Shown here piece by piece: positions 23,769 to 28,917 of a stretch of 28,917 nucleotides of DNA. The stretch lies in contig JABGUA010000195.1 in the NCBI GenBank assembly GCA_018646825.1, forward strand, positions 1 through 28,917, in the 5' to 3' direction. Both the position numbers and the translations under genes were made by a program. Origin of the DNA: Piscirickettsiaceae bacterium. Its GTDB lineage: Bacteria; Pseudomonadota; Gammaproteobacteria; Nitrosococcales; Methylophagaceae. The notes below the pieces were generated by a model, which did no database searches, was not told the origin of the DNA, and saw only the letters and a program-made list of their open reading frames with translations. Position 1 is the stretch's first letter; each line of letters opens with the position of its first letter.

Positions 23769-24767
23769 TTAACTTCCTACGAATTGGACTAAGCGCATCA
23801 TATTGCAAGTATAACCATATTCATTATCATACCAAGCGATCACTTTGACGAATGTATCATCTAAAGCGATACCAGCACCGGCATCAAATGTCGATGGTGC
23901 AGTATTACCTCGAAAATCGGTTGATACCACGCTTTCTGTTGTATAGCCTAAAACATCTTTCAAACTGCCTTCAGACGCTGCTTTCATTGCTTTGCAAATA
24001 TCGTCATAATTCGCTGCTGTTTTTAATTCAACGGTTAAATCTACGACTGATACATCCGATGTTGGCACACGAAATGCCATACCCGTTAACTTACCGTTTA
24101 GTTCAGGTAATACTTTCCCGACGGCTTTAGCTGCCCCAGTCGAAGAAGGAATAATGTTTTCTAAAATACCGCGCCCCCCACGCCAGTCTTTCATCGATGG
24201 ACCGTCGACTGTCTTTTGCGTTGCTGTGGCAGCGTGAACAGTGGTCATTAAGCCATGTCTGATACCAAAACTATCTTGCAATACTTTGGCTACTGGCGCC
24301 AAGGCATTGGTGGTACATGAAGCTGCTGAAACGATGGCTTCACCAGCATATTTATCATGATTAACACCATAAACAAACATGGGGGTGTGATCTTTTGATG
24401 GTGCTGATTGCACCACTTTTTTAGCCCCGGCATCAATATGTGCTTGGCAAGATTCTTCTGTTAAGAAAAAACCGGTACATTCAATAATTAAGTCAGCACC
24501 AACTTCACTCCATTTTAAGTCGGCTGGATCGCGTTCTGCTGTAATACGAATCGTTTTACCGTTGACTACTAAGTTGCCATCTACAACCTCAATATCACCA
24601 TCAAATAGGCCATGTACCGAATCATGTTTTAACATGTACGCTAAATAGTCAGGCTCTAATAAATCATTAATCGCAACGACTTCGATGTCTTGGAAATCCT
24701 TGGCTGCAGCACGAAACGCCATACGGCCAATTCGGCCAAACCCGTTGATACCCAACTTAATTGTCAT
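23769..24767 (-). CDS. gap: glyceraldehyde-3-phosphate dehydrogenase, type I
   Basis: GAPDH interconverts glyceraldehyde 3-phosphate and 1,3-bisphosphoglycerate. The 332-residue protein has INGFGRIGR (7-15) and the catalytic SAASCTTN with Cys151. Asp35 in AINDLLEPDYLAYMLKHDS follows the NAD-preferring GapA pattern. A near GGAGGGGA ribosome-binding site, the strongest in this window, lies just before the ATG. A terminator follows it. Upstream a perfect 12-base inverted repeat lies between the tkt terminator and this gene. The gene is probably a separate transcript or one controlled by read-through. Confidence 0.97.
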   Translation of the reverse strand: MTIKLGINGFGRIGRMAFRAAAKDFQDIEVVAINDLLEPDYLAYMLKHDSVHGLFDGDIEVVDGNLVVNGKTIRITAERDPADLKWSEVGADLIIECTGFFLTEESCQAHIDAGAKKVVQSAPSKDHTPMFVYGVNHDKYAGEAIVSAASCTTNALAPVAKVLQDSFGIRHGLMTTVHAATATQKTVDGPSMKDWRGGRGILENIIPSSTGAAKAVGKVLPELNGKLTGMAFRVPTSDVSVVDLTVELKTAANYDDICKAMKAASEGSLKDVLGYTTESVVSTDFRGNTAPSTFDAGAGIALDDTFVKVIAWYDNEYGYTCNMMRLVQFVGS

Positions 24768-24792
24768 ACTTCCCCTCCAATTTACAAACCCA

Positions 24793-24832
24793 TTTAAAAA
24801 CGAGTGTCTTGTTGAAAATGCTCGTTTTTAAA
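24793..24832. repeat. perfect 12-base inverted repeat in the gap upstream region
   Basis: TTTAAAAACGAG (24793-24804) and CTCGTTTTTAAA (24821-24832) are exact reverse complements around a 16-base centre. The repeat ends about 26 bases before the gap ATG and directly upstream of its ribosome-binding site. It could be an operator, or a leader hairpin with an A/T-rich stem ending in T5. No other gene lies in this gap. Confidence 0.6.
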
Positions 24833-24858
24833 TGACTTAAGTTTATTATCTCTAATAT

Positions 24859-24894
24859 AAAAAATGGCGAGTGCACCTAATCCACACTCGCCAT
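24859..24894 (-). terminator. intrinsic terminator of tkt
   Basis: On the minus strand ATGGCGAGTG pairs perfectly with CACTCGCCAT (10 bp) around an 11-base loop, followed by a T-rich run. It lies about 40 bases after the tkt stop and separates tkt from gap. Confidence 0.85.
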
Positions 24895-24932
24895 ATTCTT
24901 TTACATCATACTCTTTTAGCCTTAGCTAAAAT

Positions 24933-26918
24933 TTACAGTACTGATTTGACTGTCTTAACGACATTGTCAACTGTGAAACCAAAGTGTTCCATCAATACGC
25001 CACCAGGCGCTGACTCACCAAAGGTATCAATACCAACGACTGCGCCTTCTAGACCAACATATTTACGCCAGAAATCAGTCACACCCGCTTCAACGGCAAC
25101 ACGCTTAACACCAGGTGTTAGGATGCTGTCTTTGTAAGCTTGGTCTTGACGATCAAAGACGTTAGTTGAAGGCATAGAGACAACGCGTGCATTCACACCG
25201 TCAGCCGCTAAGGCTTCTTGTGCTTTCGCTGCTAAATCTACTTCAGAACCTGTTGCGATGATAATGATATCTGCTGCACCATTTGATTCAGATAAGATAT
25301 AAGCACCTTTACGCATCGCATCGAAATCAGCTGCATCATGGCTACGGCCTGGGATACCCTGACGGCTCAATACTAAGCTTGAAGGGCCATCCATACGTTC
25401 TACTGCTGCTGTCCAAGCAACGGCAACTTCAACAGAGTCTGCTGGGCGCCATACATCCATATTTGGAATGTAACGCATTGCAGCTGTGTTTTCGATAGGT
25501 TGATGTGTTGGACCATCTTCACCTTGACCGATAGAGTCATGGGTTAAGACTGCAATGGTACGAATCTTCATCAAAGCAGCCATACGTAGTGCTGATTTAG
25601 CGTAATCAGAGAACATGTGGAATGTGCCACCGAATGGAATTAAACCACCGTGTAGCGCCATACCGTTCATGATTGCATACATACCAAACTCACGAACACC
25701 GTAAGAAATGTAGTTACCCGTTTCTTTACCGCTGACGTGTTTGAAACTAGCACAGCTAGTCAAGTTAGAACCGGTTAAATCAGCAGAACCACCTAAAAAT
25801 TCAGGCAATACTGGTGCTAATGCTGTAATCACATTTTGTGATGCTTTACGAGAAGCAACGCTAGCTGCTTTTTCGTTAGTATCAGCAATCATTGCATCAG
25901 TTGCTTGTTTCCAGTTTGCTGGTAATTCACCCGCCATACGACGTTTGAATTCTGCAGCTAATTCTGGATGTGCTGTTGCATAAGCATCAAATTTAGCGTT
26001 CCAAGCTGCTTCTTTATCGGCACCAGATGCTTTTGCATCCCAACCTTCGTAAACATCAGCAGGAATTTCAAATGGTGCTGAATCCCAACCTAATTCTTTA
26101 CGTGTTAATGCAACTTCATCTTCACCTAATGCCGCACCGTGACAATCATGCGTACCTGATTTGTTCGGTGACCCAAAACCAATCACTGTTTTACAACAGA
26201 TTATAGAAGGCTTGTCTGTCACTGCTTTTGCTGCAGTAACAGCTGCATTAATGGCTTCAGGATCATGGCCATCAACAGAGACAACATGCCAGCCGTACGC
26301 TTCAAAACGTTTTACTGTGTCATCTGTGTACCAACCGTCAATGTGACCATCGATTGAGATGTTGTTGTCATCCCAAAATGCAACTAATTTACCCAATCCC
26401 CATGTACCCGCTAAGGCACATGCTTCATGTGAAACACCTTCCATTAAACAACCATCGCCTAAGAAGACATAGGTGTTATGGTCAACAATCTCATGACCTG
26501 GGCGGTTGAATTGATCAGCCATTAATTTTTCAGCCATTGCAAAACCAACACCGTTGGTAATACCTTGACCTAGAGGGCCTGTCGTTGTTTCAATGCCTGG
26601 TGCATAACCGTATTCAGGGTGACCGGCACATTGCGAATGTAGTTGGCGGAATGAGCTCAATGACGACATTGGCAAGTCATAACCTGACAAATGCAACAAT
26701 GAGTAAATCAACATAGAACCGTGGCCGTTAGACAGGACAAAACGATCTCTGTCTGCCCACTCTGGGTTAGTTGGGTTGTGATTCATGTGGTCGTTCCACA
26801 ATACTTCGGCAATATCTGCCATACCCATTGGCGCGCCCGGGTGACCTGAGCTTGCCTTTTGTACTGCATCCATACTTAAAGCACGGATTGCATTAGCTAA
26901 ATGTCTGCGTGTAGCCAT
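24933..26918 (-). CDS. tkt: transketolase
   Basis: Transketolase moves two-carbon units between sugar phosphates in the pentose-phosphate, Calvin and ribulose-monophosphate pathways. The 661-residue protein opens with SGHPGAPMGMADIAEVLW and has LSNGHGSMLIY. The thiamine diphosphate motif GDG (154-156) runs through to DDNNISIDG. The pyrimidine-domain pattern THDSIGQGEDGPTHQP and a C-terminal EAGVTDFWRKY stretch are also visible. The length is normal. AGGAGA precedes the ATG. It starts 25 bases after the redoxin stop, which leaves little room for its own promoter, so it is probably transcribed with that gene. It heads the central carbon run. Confidence 0.97.
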   Translation of the reverse strand: MATRRHLANAIRALSMDAVQKASSGHPGAPMGMADIAEVLWNDHMNHNPTNPEWADRDRFVLSNGHGSMLIYSLLHLSGYDLPMSSLSSFRQLHSQCAGHPEYGYAPGIETTTGPLGQGITNGVGFAMAEKLMADQFNRPGHEIVDHNTYVFLGDGCLMEGVSHEACALAGTWGLGKLVAFWDDNNISIDGHIDGWYTDDTVKRFEAYGWHVVSVDGHDPEAINAAVTAAKAVTDKPSIICCKTVIGFGSPNKSGTHDCHGAALGEDEVALTRKELGWDSAPFEIPADVYEGWDAKASGADKEAAWNAKFDAYATAHPELAAEFKRRMAGELPANWKQATDAMIADTNEKAASVASRKASQNVITALAPVLPEFLGGSADLTGSNLTSCASFKHVSGKETGNYISYGVREFGMYAIMNGMALHGGLIPFGGTFHMFSDYAKSALRMAALMKIRTIAVLTHDSIGQGEDGPTHQPIENTAAMRYIPNMDVWRPADSVEVAVAWTAAVERMDGPSSLVLSRQGIPGRSHDAADFDAMRKGAYILSESNGAADIIIIATGSEVDLAAKAQEALAADGVNARVVSMPSTNVFDRQDQAYKDSILTPGVKRVAVEAGVTDFWRKYVGLEGAVVGIDTFGESAPGGVLMEHFGFTVDNVVKTVKSVL

Positions 26919-26943
26919 CTACGATTCTCCTGTTAAAAAATAA

Positions 26944-27501
26944 TTAGTCTGTTCGCCACTTAATCGAACAGCCCATACTTGGGATTTGTTGTTCTGGACC
27001 TTGACCCGTTTCAGCTATCATTTTCATAGCTTCAAAAAGGTCACGTCGTACGTTTGCTGCGGCTGCTAATTTTTTACTCTCATCAAAGCGGCCACGATAC
27101 TGCAGTTGAAGATCTTTGTTGTATCCAAAAAAATCAGGGGTACAAACAGCGCCAAAGGTTTGCGCTACCTGCTGTGTTTCATCGAACAAATATGGGAATG
27201 AAAACTGGTGCTTCTCAGCAATTTTTTGCATATTGTCGACATCATCTTCAGGATAGTCATCTGGGTCATTTGACATGATTGCAACAGTGTTAACACCCAA
27301 CTCTTTCAAGGCATTAGTGTCACGGACAAGACGGTCCATGATGGCTTGAACATAAGGGCAGTGATTGCATATGAACATGATTAACAAACCATTTTCACCA
27401 CGACACTCATCTAACGTCCACACTTTGTTGTCGATACCCAATAGTGAAAAATCTAAGGCGGGGAGCCCAAACTCACATACTGGTGTTTCTAAACTGACCA
27501 T
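26944..27501 (-). CDS. thioredoxin-fold (AhpC/TSA-like) redoxin
   Basis: This is a cytoplasmic thioredoxin-fold protein of 185 residues. The strand-helix opening carries FICNHCPYVQA with Cys45 and Cys48 in a CxxC arrangement, then IMSNDPDDYPEDD, VCTPDFFGYN and a C-terminal PSMGCSIKWR. This group is annotated as thioredoxin family or redoxin; its substrate is not known to me. CNHC differs from the CGPC of thioredoxin. AGGA precedes the ATG. It is the first gene of the minus-strand run and lies 25 bases before tkt. A candidate extended -10 promoter lies upstream. Confidence 0.88.
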   Translation of the reverse strand: MVSLETPVCEFGLPALDFSLLGIDNKVWTLDECRGENGLLIMFICNHCPYVQAIMDRLVRDTNALKELGVNTVAIMSNDPDDYPEDDVDNMQKIAEKHQFSFPYLFDETQQVAQTFGAVCTPDFFGYNKDLQLQYRGRFDESKKLAAAANVRRDLFEAMKMIAETGQGPEQQIPSMGCSIKWRTD

Positions 27502-27904
27502 AGTTTCCTGCTCAATTTCGTCTTTTCCTGCAACTATGCAGCGCTAAATGACGGTTCAATAATGTCTCTAATTTCGAGTGATTCTATCAGAATAAAGTGG
27601 GCAATGCGAAACCAAGGCAACAAACTGACATCGTCGCTAGTCGGCATTACGGCTTGTTAAAGCCTACTAATATACTGATAATTTAAGACATGAAGCTATC
27701 CTTTTTTACCTTGCCTTTTATATATTTGTCCTTCAAGGCGTGAAAGCGTAAAATTAATTCCTAAAATATTAATGACTTGTTGTCTCTTCCTCATGCTTTT
27801 TCGACATTAACTTTAATATCCTCAATGTAATCTTCACGACAATGGACACTAAACCCGCTCATGACTTGTCAGACTCTAGACTGTAATAAAGGCTCGATAG
27901 CATA
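27502..27904. other. 403-base intergenic region between the redoxin gene and mrcB
   Basis: This is the only gap over 300 bases. It must hold the divergent promoters of the redoxin-tkt run and of mrcB. A candidate promoter for the former is at 27581-27610. No good mrcB promoter was found, although the stretch is A/T-rich with several TGTAAT-like boxes. No tRNA, terminator or convincing small gene is seen. The 17-codon frame at about 27689-27742 has no ribosome-binding site. Confidence 0.6.
27581..27610 (-). promoter_or_regulatory. candidate extended -10 promoter of redoxin-tkt
   Basis: On the minus strand the extended -10 element TGATAGAAT (the TAGAAT part at 27581-27586) matches TGnTATAAT with one change. 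A TTCGCA box (27605-27610) lies 18 bases before it. The start would be near 27574, leaving a leader of about 70 bases. Confidence 0.4.
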
Positions 27905-28917
27905 ATGAATTCATTTCCAATCCGACATCACATCTCAGGGTTTGCGACGAAATTATTTCTTAGCCTGTTATTGGTAGGTGGGCTGGGGCTGCTATACCTC
28001 GACAGTCATATCCGCGAACAATTTGAGGGGAAACGGTGGGCTGTCCCGGCAAAGGTTTATGCAAGGCCGCTTGAACTCTATGCAGGATCACCTATAACAC
28101 TTGCAGAATTAAAGGTTGAACTCCGAGGTCTTGGCTATCAATTTGTCCCTAAAGTGACTTTTCCTGGGCAAGCTGCCTTTTCAAAAACCAAGGCAATTGT
28201 CCATACTCGGGGCTTTGAATTCACAGATGGGTTGGAATCATCACAGCGTTTGATTCTAGACTTCTCGACAGGGCACCTGGGTAATATTACGACTTATCAA
28301 GGCCAACCCGTTTCCTTGCTCAGATTAGAACCCGTATTGATTGGTGGAATCTACCCGCTGAATAATGAAGACCGTGACCTCATTCAACTCAGCGAGGCAC
28401 CTGATGCTTTGATTCAGGCTTTGGTTGCAATTGAAGATCGTGGCTTTTATGAACACCACGGTATTTCAATACGTGGCATCAGTCGTGCCATGCTAGCGAA
28501 TATCAAGGCCGGCCGCTTTATTCAGGGCGGCAGTACACTCACCCAACAACTGATTAAGAATTTTTACCTGAGTTCAGACCGGACGTTGAGCCGTAAGTTA
28601 CTAGAAATTCCAATGGCTCTCTTATTGGAGTTGCACTACAGCAAAGATGAGATCTTAGAGGCTTATCTTAATGAAGTGTATGTCGGTCAAGAAGGAGCTC
28701 GTGCCATTCATGGCTTTGGTTTAGCTGCACAATATTACTTTGCTCAACCCTTACAAGAGTTAAAACCTCACCAACTCGCATTATTGGCCGGTTTGGTGAA
28801 AGGCCCGTCTTATTATGAGCCCCGACGCCATCCGAAGCGGGCAGAAAATAGACGTAATTTGGTGTTAAAAGTCTTGTACGAACAAGGTGTCATTGAAAAG
28901 GCGGAATATGACCAGTC
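27905..28917 (+). CDS. mrcB: penicillin-binding protein 1B, N-terminal part (cut by right edge)
   Basis: PBP1b is a bifunctional peptidoglycan glycosyltransferase and transpeptidase of the inner membrane. The first 337 codons are present and the frame is open at the edge. A single membrane helix lies at about residues 14-32. A region like the UB2H domain of PBP1b (about 48-145) follows, then the GT51 domain with IEDRGFYEHHG (catalytic Glu177), GGSTLTQQLIKN (208-219) and LEAYLNEVYVGQ. The UB2H-like part separates it from PBP1a. The transpeptidase domain would lie outside the window. The ATG 27905 is the only start in frame after a stop at 27887, and its ribosome-binding site is weak. Confidence 0.93.
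   Translation, partial: MNSFPIRHHISGFATKLFLSLLLVGGLGLLYLDSHIREQFEGKRWAVPAKVYARPLELYAGSPITLAELKVELRGLGYQFVPKVTFPGQAAFSKTKAIVHTRGFEFTDGLESSQRLILDFSTGHLGNITTYQGQPVSLLRLEPVLIGGIYPLNNEDRDLIQLSEAPDALIQALVAIEDRGFYEHHGISIRGISRAMLANIKAGRFIQGGSTLTQQLIKNFYLSSDRTLSRKLLEIPMALLLELHYSKDEILEAYLNEVYVGQEGARAIHGFGLAAQYYFAQPLQELKPHQLALLAGLVKGPSYYEPRRHPKRAENRRNLVLKVLYEQGVIEKAEYDQ

Noticed and set aside
27689..27742. A 17-codon hydrophobic frame upstream of mrcB
   Set aside because: No ribosome-binding site, no sign of coupling to mrcB, and a length expected by chance in A/T-rich DNA.
27502..27904. tRNA or other structured RNA in the large intergenic gap
   Set aside because: A GGTTCAA-like string occurs, but no acceptor, D-arm or anticodon stem can be drawn around it.
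1..28917. Mobile elements, CRISPR arrays, prophage or defence genes
   Set aside because: No transposase, integrase, phage-like gene, direct-repeat array or terminal inverted repeats were seen; almost all coding frames have housekeeping matches.

Overview
The window is a compact stretch of a chromosome from a gammaproteobacterium. The neighbourhoods and proteins point that way: an MFS gene before ssb, xth-ampG, a TTG-started rpsT, obgE with rplU-rpmA, ispB, RluB, a YciK-like reductase and PBP1b. The base composition leans to A+T. A tkt-gap-pgk-pyk-fba run with a Calvin-type class II aldolase, together with HpnD/HpnE squalene genes, fits an autotrophic or methylotrophic lineage such as Methylophaga or its relatives. 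That placement is inferred from memory of gene order and not from a search.

Layout: (1) 1-1750, plus strand: the end of an MFS transporter, ssb and a small secreted protein. (2) 1776-4701, minus strand: a translationally overlapping unit xth-ampG-unknown membrane-anchored protein. (3) 4750-6460, plus strand: rpsT with a good sigma70 promoter, an operator-like palindrome and a terminator, then an MFS transporter. (4) 6471-9409, minus strand: rplU-rpmA with promoter and terminator, then obgE-proB. (5) 9569-13933, plus strand: ispB, a 2Fe-2S ferredoxin, hpnD and hpnE (the last three joined by ATGA overlaps), a small lipoprotein and a YciK-like SDR. (6) 14050-14964, plus strand: a diguanylate cyclase behind a sigma54-like promoter. 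(7) 14972-27501, minus strand, about 12.5 kb all in one direction. In transcription order it holds a CNHC redoxin, tkt, gap, pgk, pyk, fba, crcB, a DUF190 gene, serS, an M50 protease, trpS and rluB. Terminators follow tkt and gap. (8) 27905-end, plus strand: the start of PBP1b (mrcB), cut by the window edge.

How the genes work together: the carbon block covers the triose-phosphate to pyruvate steps, fructose-bisphosphate cleavage or formation, and transketolase carbon rearrangement. IspB supplies the quinone side chain. HpnD and HpnE belong to the route from farnesyl diphosphate to squalene, but HpnC is not in this window. Most other genes serve translation (L21, L27, S20, SerRS, TrpRS, RluB, Obg), wall recycling and synthesis (AmpG, PBP1b) and DNA maintenance (SSB, ExoIII).

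No mobile element, CRISPR array, tRNA, rRNA, defence island or clearly novel multi-gene system is visible. The points worth a second look are mostly regulatory or cofactor details. They are a cysteine pattern in TrpRS that resembles the known [4Fe-4S] site, the ferredoxin tied to the squalene genes, the sigma54-like promoter of the cyclase, the palindromes before gap and rpsT, and an SDR with an altered catalytic triad.
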